NCBI GenBank assembly: GCA_026125925.1
Contig: JAHCKF010000250.1
Span: forward strand, 1-5,533
DNA length: 5,533 nucleotides
Origin: Pseudolabrys sp.
Lineage (GTDB): Bacteria; Pseudomonadota; Alphaproteobacteria; Rhizobiales; Xanthobacteraceae
Direction of reading: 5' to 3'
Below the pieces are notes generated by a model. That model was not told the origin of the DNA. It was given only the letters and a program-made list of their open reading frames with translations, and searched no databases. Position numbers and translations under genes: made by a program. Position 1 is the stretch's first letter; every line of letters begins with the position of its first letter. This document shows, piece by piece, positions 1 to 5,533 of this stretch.

Positions 1-735
1 GCCGGCGAGATTGAGCGCGCAGCGCTGGCCGGCCAAGCCACGCTCGGCCGCCCGGTCCTGGGCATGGATCGAGCGTACGCGCGCTACGAGGCCGCTCGGG
101 CTGACAACAACCTGGTCGCCGACCGCGACCTGCCCCGACAGCACCGTGCCGGTCACCACAGTGCCGGTGCCGGACAAGGTGAAGCAGCGGTCGATGGCGA
201 GGCGAAAGCGGCCTTGCGTGCTCCGCTGCGCGCTAGCGCGCGCTTCGTCAAAGAGCCGCTGCCGCAGACCGTCAATGCCTTCGCCGCTGACGGTGGACAC
301 CGGGATGACGTCGGCGCCGGCCAGCGACGTCGTCGCCAAAGTCTGGCGGATATCCGCAATCACCGCTTCGCGCCGCTCGGGCGGCGCGAGATCGGCCTTG
401 GTCAGCGCCACGACCCCGCGCTCGATACCGAGCAGATCGACGATGGCCAGATGCTCGCGCGTCTGCGGCATGACGCCATCATCGGCGGCAACGACCAGCA
501 GCACGAAATCGATGCCGGTGGCGCCGGCCAGCATGTTGTGCACGAATTTCTCGTGGCCGGGCACATCGACGAAGCCGAGCACGGAGCCATCCGGCGCCGG
601 CAGATAGGCAAAGCCGAGATCGATGGAGATGCCCCGCGCCTTCTCTTCCTTGAGGCGATCGGTGTCGACGCCGGTGAGCGCCCGCACCAAAGTGGTCTTA
701 CCGTGATCGATATGGCCCGCGGTGCCGACAATCAT
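1..735 (-). CDS. selB: Selenocysteine-specific elongation factor SelB (partial, 3' end beyond window)
   Basis: SelB is a GTPase that carries selenocysteyl-tRNA(Sec) to the ribosome and recognises the SECIS hairpin after in-frame UGA codons. The first 245 residues are present, with an open frame to base 1 and no stop; E. coli SelB has 614, so domain III and the SECIS-binding winged-helix part lie outside. The GTPase motifs are G1 GHIDHGKT (7-14), switch [13 protein letters not shown] (34-45), G3 DVPGH (57-61), and G4 TKAD (112-115). [12 protein letters not shown] (60-71) is also typical of SelB/EF-Tu. Beta-barrel domain II begins near 176, with [19 protein letters not shown] (183-201). The switch I serine (S37) replaces the threonine seen in E. 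coli SelB as recalled, a mild and probably functional change. The start [14 protein letters not shown] is the family's usual one. Its ATG overlaps the stop of the Sel1-repeat gene by four bases, with AGGAG upstream. Confidence 0.96.
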   Translation of the reverse strand, partial: MIVGTAGHIDHGKTTLVRALTGVDTDRLKEEKARGISIDLGFAYLPAPDGSVLGFVDVPGHEKFVHNMLAGATGIDFVLLVVAADDGVMPQTREHLAIVDLLGIERGVVALTKADLAPPERREAVIADIRQTLATTSLAGADVIPVSTVSGEGIDGLRQRLFDEARASAQRSTQGRFRLAIDRCFTLSGTGTVVTGTVLSGQVAVGDQVVVSPSGLVARVRSIHAQDRAAERGLAGQRCALNLAG

Positions 736-1526
736 GAGCCCGGCTCCTGGGGCTCGAGCGGCAGCGCGGCGCGACGGCCGGCCTCGGCGTATTCGGCGGA
801 CGACAAAGCGGCGCGCGCCGCGTCGAAGAAGCGCGGCGCCAGCGCGCTGCCGCCGCCCTGGGCGCGGATGAGCCACGACATCGCCGCCAGCGCATCCCGC
901 GCGATGCCCATTCCCATATGATAGGAGGCGCCCAGCATGGCCTGCGCATCGGCATCGCCGCGCACCGCAGCGCGTTGCCACCACATCACCGCCTGCGCCG
1001 CATCGCGTTCGACGCCGAGCGCGTTGTGATAGATCATGCCGAGCCGCGTCATCGACGCCACGATGCCCTGCGCGGCCGCCGCCTCGGCCCATCGCCGCGC
1101 CTCAACCGGGTCGGTGTCGATGCCCTCCCCTTCCAGCAGCATCCAGCTCAGCATGTCCTGCGCCACGGCATCGCCTTGTTCCGCGGCGGCGCGGTACAGC
1201 GCCAGCGCACGGGCATTGTCCTGCGCTACACCGTCACCCTTGAAATACAGCGCCGCGAGGTTGCGCTGGCCGACCGCATCGCCGCCCTCGGCCGCGAGCG
1301 TGAGCCAGCGTTCGGCGAGCTTGGCATCGCGCGCGACGCCAAGCCCTTCGGAGAAACAGGCGCCGATATTATTGGCGGCGCGGGCCACGCCGGCATGAGC
1401 GAGCGGAGTCCAGATCGACAGCGCCGTGTCGTAATCGCCGCGATCCGCGGCCTCATAGGCCCCCGTCATCTGTTCCGCCACCGACCGCGCGGCCTTCCGC
1501 TTCACCAGCGCGTCGAACAGGCCCAT
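732..1526 (-). CDS. Sel1-like repeat (TPR-type) protein of unknown role, between selA and selB
   Basis: This 264-residue protein is made of Sel1-like repeats, helical-hairpin units that usually serve as protein-protein interaction scaffolds. Five consecutive 36-residue repeats are visible at about 47-82, 83-118, 119-154, 155-190 and 191-226, with the recurring pattern of A-x-x-x-L-G/A near the start, G-x-G-V/I in the middle, and A-x-x-W/Y-x-x-x-A-A-x-x-G at the end. A half repeat (23-46, AADRGDYDTALSIW) precedes them and a capping helix (about 228-250) follows. The amphipathic start MGLFDALVKRKAAR is not a signal peptide and no membrane helix is seen, so it is probably cytoplasmic. It overlaps selA by one base (TGATG) and selB by four (ATGA), so it should be translated together with both. 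No catalytic motif is visible. Note that the family name comes from nematode sel-1 and has no link to selenium. A role in selenoprotein synthesis or formate dehydrogenase assembly is suggested only by position. Confidence 0.9.
   Translation of the reverse strand: MGLFDALVKRKAARSVAEQMTGAYEAADRGDYDTALSIWTPLAHAGVARAANNIGACFSEGLGVARDAKLAERWLTLAAEGGDAVGQRNLAALYFKGDGVAQDNARALALYRAAAEQGDAVAQDMLSWMLLEGEGIDTDPVEARRWAEAAAAQGIVASMTRLGMIYHNALGVERDAAQAVMWWQRAAVRGDADAQAMLGASYHMGMGIARDALAAMSWLIRAQGGGSALAPRFFDAARAALSSAEYAEAGRRAALPLEPQEPGS
736..755 (-). promoter_or_regulatory. selB ribosome binding site within a small stem-loop
   Basis: On the transcribed strand GAGCCC (755-750) can pair perfectly with GGGCTC (741-736), directly next to the selB ATG, leaving an 8-base loop that holds the AGGAG ribosome site (748-744, 8-base spacer to ATG). 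The stem lies inside the last codons of the Sel1-repeat gene, so ribosomes finishing that gene would open it. This would make selB initiation depend on upstream translation. The pairing is seen; the regulatory effect is inferred and a 6-bp stem in GC-rich DNA may arise by chance. Confidence 0.4.
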
Positions 1527-2926
1527 CACGCGGCCTCCGGCGGGTGAAGCGTCGCCAGATTGGTAAGAAAACCATCGACGTTCTCGAGGCAGCGCAGATC
1601 GAACAGCAGCGCATCCTTCTCGATGCGGCCGACCACCGGCACCGGCAGCCGGCGCAAGGTGTTAGACAGCGCAGTGAGCAGGCGGCCGCCGCCACGGCCA
1701 TTGACTGAAATCGAGACGGCAAAGCTCGGCAGGGTCTCGACCGGCAGCGCGCCCGAGCCGACCTGGCTGGTGCACGGCGCGGACGTCACGGCAAAGCCGG
1801 CGCCGAGTCTGTCCTGCAACGCCGGCACGATGCGGCGCGCCACCTCCTGCATTTCCTTGAGCGGCCGCGCCAGCAGCCGATAGGTCGGCAGCTTTTGCGC
1901 GAGGCTGTCGGGATCGCGATAGAGCCGCAAGGTCGCCTCGACCATCGCCAGCCGGATCTTGTCGACGCGCAGCGCCCGTTTCATCGGGTTCTTGTTGAGC
2001 TTCTCGATCAGCGCCTTGCGGCCGACGATGAAGCCGGTCTGCGGCCCGCCGAGCAGCTTGTCGCCGGAAAACGTGACAAGATCGGCACCTTCGGCAACGG
2101 CCTCGGCCACGGTCGGTTCATGCTTGAGGCCGAAGCGGGTGAGATCGACCAGGGTGCCGGAGCCGAGGTCGTTGACCAGCGGCACCTTGTGCTCATGCGC
2201 CAGCGCCGCAAGTTCGCCTGCGGCGACTTCCTTGGTAAAGCCTTCGATACGGTAGTTCGAGGTGTGCACCTTGAGGATCAGTCCGGACTTGTCCGACAGC
2301 GCGCCGACATAATCCTTCATGTGGGTGCGGTTCGTGGTGCCGATCTCGCGCAGTTTGGCGCCGGCCCGGCTCATGATGTCGGGCATGCGGAAGGCGCCGC
2401 CGATCTCGATCAGTTCGCCGCGCGAGACGATGGCATCCTTGCCCTTGGCGAAGGTGTTGAGCACCAGCAACACCGCAGCGGCATTGTTGTTGACGATGGT
2501 GGCGTCCTCGGCGCCGGTCAGTGCGCACAACAGGTCGCGCACCAATTCGTCGCGCTCGCCGCGGCGGCCGCCGCCGAGATCGAACTCCAGCGCGACGGCA
2601 TTGCGCATGGCGATCGTCGCCGCCTCGATCGCGGATTCCGCGATCAGCGCGCGACCGAGATTGGTGTGCAGCACCGTGCCGGTGAGATTGAACACCGGCT
2701 TGAGGTTGGGCTGCGCCTCGGCTTCGAGGCGTGCCGCAGCGGCGCGGGCGTAAGCCGCGACGTCGGCGCTGCCGGCCCCCTTCGCGCGCGCATCGGCCAG
2801 CACGGCGCGCACGGCGCCGACGGCCGCGCTGCGCCCGAACTGCGCCAACGCCCCGGCCAGCGCATCGCTGCGCAGTACTTCATCGACCGAGGGCAGCTTA
2901 CGGAACGCGGCGATGGGCTTATCCAT
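1526..2926 (-). CDS. selA: L-seryl-tRNA(Sec) selenium transferase (selenocysteine synthase) SelA
   Basis: SelA is a PLP enzyme that converts seryl-tRNA(Sec) into selenocysteyl-tRNA(Sec) using selenophosphate; the E. coli enzyme is a homodecamer of 463-residue chains. This protein has 466 residues and is full length. Visible hallmarks are LPSVDEVL near the N-terminus, VFNLTGTVLHTNLGRAL (residues 78-94), NNNAAAVLL (147-154 region), the arginine-rich GGGRRGERD loop (118-126), VNDLGSGTL (251-259), and FSGDKLLGGPQ with the PLP-binding lysine at K290. The ATG at 2926-2924 is preceded by GAGG (2936-2933) with a 6-base spacer; this site overlaps the fdhE stop, suggesting coupled translation. The reading frame stays open upstream to 3217 but that part lies antiparallel in no sense: it is simply another frame of fdhE, so the shorter start is right. 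Its TGA stop shares its last base with the next gene's ATG. Presence of selA implies that a UGA-selenocysteine protein is made by this organism. Confidence 0.97.
   Translation of the reverse strand: MDKPIAAFRKLPSVDEVLRSDALAGALAQFGRSAAVGAVRAVLADARAKGAGSADVAAYARAAAARLEAEAQPNLKPVFNLTGTVLHTNLGRALIAESAIEAATIAMRNAVALEFDLGGGRRGERDELVRDLLCALTGAEDATIVNNNAAAVLLVLNTFAKGKDAIVSRGELIEIGGAFRMPDIMSRAGAKLREIGTTNRTHMKDYVGALSDKSGLILKVHTSNYRIEGFTKEVAAGELAALAHEHKVPLVNDLGSGTLVDLTRFGLKHEPTVAEAVAEGADLVTFSGDKLLGGPQTGFIVGRKALIEKLNKNPMKRALRVDKIRLAMVEATLRLYRDPDSLAQKLPTYRLLARPLKEMQEVARRIVPALQDRLGAGFAVTSAPCTSQVGSGALPVETLPSFAVSISVNGRGGGRLLTALSNTLRRLPVPVVGRIEKDALLFDLRCLENVDGFLTNLATLHPPEAA
1534..1538 (-). promoter_or_regulatory. 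Ribosome binding site that decides the Sel1-repeat gene start
   Basis: GGAGG (1538-1534), inside the last codons of selA, lies 7 bases before the ATG at 1526-1524 but only 4 bases before an adjacent in-frame GTG at 1529-1527. The spacing favours the ATG, giving a TGATG junction with the selA stop. Confidence 0.7.
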
Positions 2927-2934
2927 CGCGCGCC

Positions 2935-3849
2935 TCAATAGCCGAGCATGAAGGAATTGACCGCGCCGCGCCGGTAGCCGAGCTCGCGCACCATGAGATC
3001 GAGCGCCAGGCTGGCGACGTCGTCCGCGACCGGATCGAGCGCCGGGTTCTGGATCTGCTGCATGACCTTCACGTAAGTGTGGCAGGTGTCGCAGGTCTCG
3101 GCGCGCACCTGCTTGTCGTGCTCGACATGCTGATAGCTGATGCCCTTGGTCGAGCCGCAGATCGTGCATTTGATGCGCACGTAATTCCATTGCGTGGCGC
3201 ACAGCGAGCAGACGCAATAGCGGGAATTGTGCGCGCCGGCACGGCCGACCACCAGCGAGGAAACCGGCGCGCCGCCGCAGGCCGGACAGGCGCCGTCGCC
3301 GACTTCCTTGAGACTCTTGGCGTCGAGCAGCGCCGCCTGGCGGGTAAAATGCACCTGCAAGGCGGCGGCGACGAACAGATGATCGGCCAGCGCCTCGACC
3401 GGAATGGCGTCGTCGAGCACGGCGCGCAGCATCAAGGCGCGCTTGCCGGCATCCGCGGCGCGGACGCGATCGAGCGCCACGCGCGCCGGTTCCGGCATGG
3501 CGATGGATGCGGCGCGCGCCAAAAGCCGGTCGAGCGTGTCGTCGAAGGCGGCGTCGGCGGTGAACTTGCCGCGGTCGAGCGGCGGCATGCCGTAGTCTTT
3601 CGCGCGCGCCAGCGCATCGGCGGCCGGCATCTCGGGCGCCGGCAGCCCTTGCTGCACCTCGTGCTGCGTCGTGCTCAGGTCGGCGAGGAAGTTCAGATAG
3701 GGCGCAAGCTGATGGCCTTCCGCCAGAGTGCGGAAGCGCGCGGCGCGCGTTGCGAACAATGTCGAGGGATCGGGCAGATGGGCAAAGGGCGGCTCGGCGA
3801 CTTCGCCGATCGGGATCGGCTCATGCCGAGGTGTACTGACGCCACTCAC
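2935..3849 (-). CDS. fdhE: Formate dehydrogenase accessory protein FdhE (rubredoxin-like)
   Basis: FdhE is a cytoplasmic maturation factor; E. coli FdhE is an iron-binding rubredoxin-type protein that contacts the catalytic subunits of respiratory formate dehydrogenases before Tat export. From the preferred GTG start the protein has 304 residues, close to the roughly 309 of E. coli. The N-terminal half is helical and carries the family-like stretch RAARFRTLAEGHQLAPYLNF. The C-terminal half has four CxxC pairs: C188/C191 (CPACGG), C214/C217, C228/C231 (CTICG) and C253/C256 (CDTCHTY), followed by the conserved ADDVASLALD and a C-terminal NSFMLGY. An extra cysteine, C212, makes the second motif CVCSLC. 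It follows fdoI after a 61-base gap holding a hairpin, and ends 8 bases before selA. A GTG start and the hairpin would both fit lower output than the structural subunits, as suits an assembly factor. A start at 3870 would add seven residues. Confidence 0.93.
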   Translation of the reverse strand: MSGVSTPRHEPIPIGEVAEPPFAHLPDPSTLFATRAARFRTLAEGHQLAPYLNFLADLSTTQHEVQQGLPAPEMPAADALARAKDYGMPPLDRGKFTADAAFDDTLDRLLARAASIAMPEPARVALDRVRAADAGKRALMLRAVLDDAIPVEALADHLFVAAALQVHFTRQAALLDAKSLKEVGDGACPACGGAPVSSLVVGRAGAHNSRYCVCSLCATQWNYVRIKCTICGSTKGISYQHVEHDKQVRAETCDTCHTYVKVMQQIQNPALDPVADDVASLALDLMVRELGYRRGAVNSFMLGY

Positions 3850-3858
3850 TTCACGAAC

Positions 3859-3863
3859 CCTCC
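3859..3863 (-). promoter_or_regulatory. Ribosome binding site that decides the fdhE start
   Basis: GGAGG (3863-3859) lies 9 bases before a GTG at 3849-3847. A longer reading could begin at another in-frame GTG (3870-3868), but that one has no purine-rich site upstream and the GGAGG would then fall inside the coding sequence. The 3849 start is therefore preferred. Confidence 0.7.
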
Positions 3864-3876
3864 GGGCCACGTGTTG

Positions 3877-3906
3877 GAGAACGCCGCCAAGCCGGGCGGC
3901 GCTCCC
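3877..3906 (-). promoter_or_regulatory. Intra-operon RNA hairpin between fdoI and fdhE
   Basis: On the transcribed strand, positions 3906-3895 pair with 3888-3877 to make a 12-bp stem (ten Watson-Crick pairs, two G-U) with a 6-base CGGCUU loop. The core is CGCCGCC against GGCGGCG. It starts 4 bases after the fdoI stop. There is no U-run after it, so an ordinary intrinsic terminator is unlikely. It could protect the 3' end of the fdoH-fdoI message, cause partial attenuation, or mark a processing site that lowers expression of the downstream maturation genes. It does not show the bulged U and loop GU typical of a SECIS element. The pairing is seen directly; the role is inferred. Confidence 0.6.
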
Positions 3907-3910
3907 GATG

Positions 3911-4585
3911 TTAAACCGACTTCTTGCCGCCCACCAGTTCGCGCAGCCACTTGCGGTGGTGCCGCCAGGCCCAGCCGCCGGTCACCTGACCCTTGGTCAT
4001 GGCGCCGATAGTACCGCGCACCCAGATCGCCGCATAAACGTGGACGATCCAGACACAGATGATCGCCACCGCCGCGACGGCATGGATCAGCACCGCCCAG
4101 CGCTTCTGGTCGATGGTGGTATACTGCGCGAAATACTGGTCCCAGATGGCGAAGCCGCTGACGATCAGGACGATGATCAGGATCGACATCGCCCAGAACA
4201 CCACCTTCTGGCCGGCATTGTATTTGCCGACTTCGGGCAGACGTTCCTCGTGACCGCCAAGCACGTCGCGCAAGCGCGCCATCCAGGTGCCGTCCTCGGC
4301 CTTCCACAGGTTCGCCCGCCAGAAGCGGACGAACAGCCCGAAGAAGGAGACGAACAGCACGACGCCGATCCACGGATGGATGGTCCGCGTCCACTGGCCG
4401 CCGCCGAACAGGCCGGTGAGGAAGTAGAGGCTCGGCGTGAACAGCGCGAGCCCCGACAACGCCAGCAGCACCAGCGAGATCGCGGTGATCCAGTGGTTGA
4501 GCCGCGCGCCCGCCGTGTAGCGGTCGACGGTGACCGGACGACCGGGATGAACCTGATCGCCGCTTTCGACGTCATAGGCTGTCAT
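3911..4585 (-). CDS. fdoI: Formate dehydrogenase cytochrome b556 (gamma) subunit, FdnI/FdoI family
   Basis: This 224-residue integral membrane protein holds two b hemes and passes electrons from the iron-sulfur subunit to quinone. Four membrane helices are visible at about residues 31-55, 66-89, 127-149 and 163-189. Histidines H31, H70, H168 and H182 have the same spacing as the E. coli FdnI heme ligands as I recall them (H18, H57, H155, H169), each shifted by 13. The motif YNAGQK (N123, G125) matches the quinone-site Asn110/Gly112 region with the same shift, so the extra length is mainly a short cytoplasmic N-terminal extension. The ATG at 4585 is preceded by GGAGG (4596-4592) with a 6-base spacer, and it overlaps the fdoH stop by ATGA, indicating translational coupling and matched subunit output. 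The stop is TAA, followed within 4 bases by a strong hairpin. A cytochrome b subunit of a hydrogenase or thiosulfate reductase is less likely given the neighbours. Confidence 0.95.
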   Translation of the reverse strand: MTAYDVESGDQVHPGRPVTVDRYTAGARLNHWITAISLVLLALSGLALFTPSLYFLTGLFGGGQWTRTIHPWIGVVLFVSFFGLFVRFWRANLWKAEDGTWMARLRDVLGGHEERLPEVGKYNAGQKVVFWAMSILIIVLIVSGFAIWDQYFAQYTTIDQKRWAVLIHAVAAVAIICVWIVHVYAAIWVRGTIGAMTKGQVTGGWAWRHHRKWLRELVGGKKSV

Positions 4586-5529
4586 CGCGGCCCTCCGGTC
4601 AACTTCTCGGCGTTGGCTTCGTCCTCAGGCGACACGCGGTTGGCGCCGGTGACGACGTGATGGACGAGGCCGATGACCGCAAAGGCGCCCATCGCCGCCA
4701 GACCCGCGTATTTGGTCACGCCCTTCCACAATTCGACGATCGGGCTGATATGCGGGTCCTTTGGCAGGTTGGCGTAGATCTGCGGCTGGTCGGCGTGATG
4801 CAGGACGTACATCACATGCGTGCCGCCGACACCGGGCGGATCGTAGAGCCCGGCATTGGCGAAACCGCGGGACTTGAGGTCCTTGATGCGGTCGTCCGCA
4901 TGCTTCTTCATCTCGTCCTTGGTCCCGAACACGATCGCATGTGTCGGGCAGGCATGGGCGCAGGCCGGACCCTGGCCGACCGCGACGCGGTCGGAGCACA
5001 GCGTGCACTTGTAGGCCTTGTGATCGACCTGGCTGATGCGCGGGATGTTGAAGGGACAGCCCTTCACGCAGTAGCCGCAGCCGATGCACTTGTCGTGGTC
5101 GAAGTCCACAATGCCGTTCGAGTATTGCACGATGGCGCCGGGCGCCGGGCAGGCCTTGAGGCACCCCGGATCGGCGCAATGCATGCAGCCGTCCTTGCGG
5201 ATCAGCCATTCGAGGTTCTGGCTCTGCGGGTTCACCCACTCGGTGAACTTCATCACCGTGAACATGTCCGGCGTCAGATCGGGTGGAAAATCGTACGACC
5301 CGACATTGACGCCGACCGGCGTGCGCTTGTCGTTCCACTCGAGGCACGCCACCTCGCAAGCCTTGCAGCCGATGCATTTCGACACGTCGATGAGCTTGGC
5401 CACCGGCGTGAGCGCCTTTGCCGGCGGCGATACGGTCGAAGCCGAGCGCTTGACCAGATCGCCGTCGCCGAGCCCGACCTTGATGTCCTTGGTCGGGGCC
5501 GGAGGAAGAACGAATTCGAAGTTCGCCAT
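4582..5529 (-). CDS. fdoH: Formate dehydrogenase iron-sulfur (beta) subunit, FdnH/FdoH family
   Basis: This 315-residue protein is the electron-transfer subunit of a membrane-bound respiratory formate dehydrogenase, passing electrons from the catalytic subunit to the cytochrome b subunit. Sixteen cysteines form four [4Fe-4S] sites: C52/55/58/62 (CIGCKACEVAC), C115/118/123/127 (CMHCADPGCLKAC), C148/151/154/158 (CIGCGYCVKGC) and C175/178/190/194. The stretch RGFANAGLYDPPGVGGTHV and the following YVLHHADQP are typical of FdnH. One hydrophobic segment near residues 274-293 matches the family's C-terminal anchor; by family knowledge the clusters face the periplasm, carried out with the Tat-exported catalytic subunit. 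The N-terminus before the first cluster appears roughly 15-20 residues longer than E. coli FdnH as recalled. The ATG lies 4 bases from the window edge, so its ribosome site cannot be seen. Its stop overlaps the fdoI start (ATGA). The symbols fdxH and fdhB are used for the same family. Confidence 0.95.
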   Translation of the reverse strand: MANFEFVLPPAPTKDIKVGLGDGDLVKRSASTVSPPAKALTPVAKLIDVSKCIGCKACEVACLEWNDKRTPVGVNVGSYDFPPDLTPDMFTVMKFTEWVNPQSQNLEWLIRKDGCMHCADPGCLKACPAPGAIVQYSNGIVDFDHDKCIGCGYCVKGCPFNIPRISQVDHKAYKCTLCSDRVAVGQGPACAHACPTHAIVFGTKDEMKKHADDRIKDLKSRGFANAGLYDPPGVGGTHVMYVLHHADQPQIYANLPKDPHISPIVELWKGVTKYAGLAAMGAFAVIGLVHHVVTGANRVSPEDEANAEKLTGGPR

Positions 5530-5533
5530 CGTC

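Noticed and set aside
228..241. Perfect 14-base palindrome GCGCGCTAGCGCGC
   Set aside because: It lies inside selB at the linker between the GTPase domain and domain II, is built mostly of GC alternation common in this genome, and has no repeat copy or site context in the window.
64..921. Plus-strand open frame of 285 codons opposite selB
   Set aside because: It is antisense to a clear SelB GTPase domain and has no recognisable motifs.
1527..1529. GTG start for the Sel1-repeat gene one codon earlier
   Set aside because: It lies only 4 bases from the GGAGG site, while the next codon is an ATG at 7 bases, a better spacing.
1895..2941. Plus-strand open frame of 348 codons opposite selA
   Set aside because: It is a mirror of the selA codon pattern; the minus strand encodes a full-length, motif-complete SelA, so the antisense frame is a shadow.
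2927..3217. Upstream extension of the selA open frame by 97 codons
   Set aside because: This part overlaps fdhE coding sequence in another frame, has low-complexity arginine-rich composition, and SelA homology begins at the ATG at 2926, which has a good ribosome site.
3877..3906. Hairpin as a classical intrinsic terminator or a SECIS element
   Set aside because: There is no U-run after the stem, and there is no bulged U or GU in the loop as in bacterial SECIS elements; it is also outside any coding sequence with an in-frame UGA.
2731..4011. Plus-strand open frame of 426 codons opposite fdhE and flanking genes
   Set aside because: It runs across the fdoI-fdhE-selA gene boundaries on the opposite strand, has arginine/alanine/histidine-rich composition typical of antisense frames in GC-rich DNA, and shows no recognisable domain.

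Overview
The window is a single, tightly packed gene block read entirely from the minus strand. In transcription order (right to left) it carries fdoH - fdoI - fdhE - selA - a Sel1-repeat (TPR-like) gene - selB. This is a respiratory formate dehydrogenase (Fdh-N/Fdh-O type) operon joined to the genes that make and insert selenocysteine. The high GC content, GC-rich third positions, strong GGAGG-type ribosome sites and protein sequences indicate a proteobacterium, most likely an alphaproteobacterium of the Hyphomicrobiales type. That placement is inference from sequence style, not from any search.

Layout. Positions 5529-4582: fdoH, the four-cluster iron-sulfur beta subunit with one C-terminal membrane anchor. 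Positions 4585-3911: fdoI, the four-helix cytochrome b gamma subunit, overlapping fdoH by an ATGA. A short gap follows that contains a strong hairpin (3877-3906). Positions 3849-2935: fdhE, the rubredoxin-like maturation factor, probably starting at a GTG. Positions 2926-1526: selA, selenocysteine synthase, 8 bases after fdhE. Positions 1526-732: a five-repeat Sel1-like protein of unknown role, whose start shares one base with the selA stop. Positions 735-1: selB, the selenocysteine-specific elongation factor, overlapping the previous gene by ATGA and cut off by the window edge after 245 codons.

How the genes work together. FdoH and FdoI are the electron-transfer and quinone-reducing subunits of a periplasm-facing formate dehydrogenase. 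The catalytic molybdenum/tungsten subunit (fdoG) should lie just upstream, beyond position 5533. FdhE acts on that catalytic subunit during maturation. SelA converts seryl-tRNA(Sec) to selenocysteyl-tRNA(Sec), and SelB delivers it to in-frame UGA codons. The operon therefore appears to encode both a likely selenoenzyme and part of the machinery needed to make it. selC (the tRNA) and selD are not in the window.

The least explained part is the Sel1-repeat gene placed between selA and selB and translationally joined to both. Two RNA-level structures also merit a look: the hairpin separating the enzyme genes from the maturation genes, and a small stem-loop that places the selB ribosome site in its loop. 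No mobile elements, CRISPR arrays, tRNA or rRNA genes were seen.
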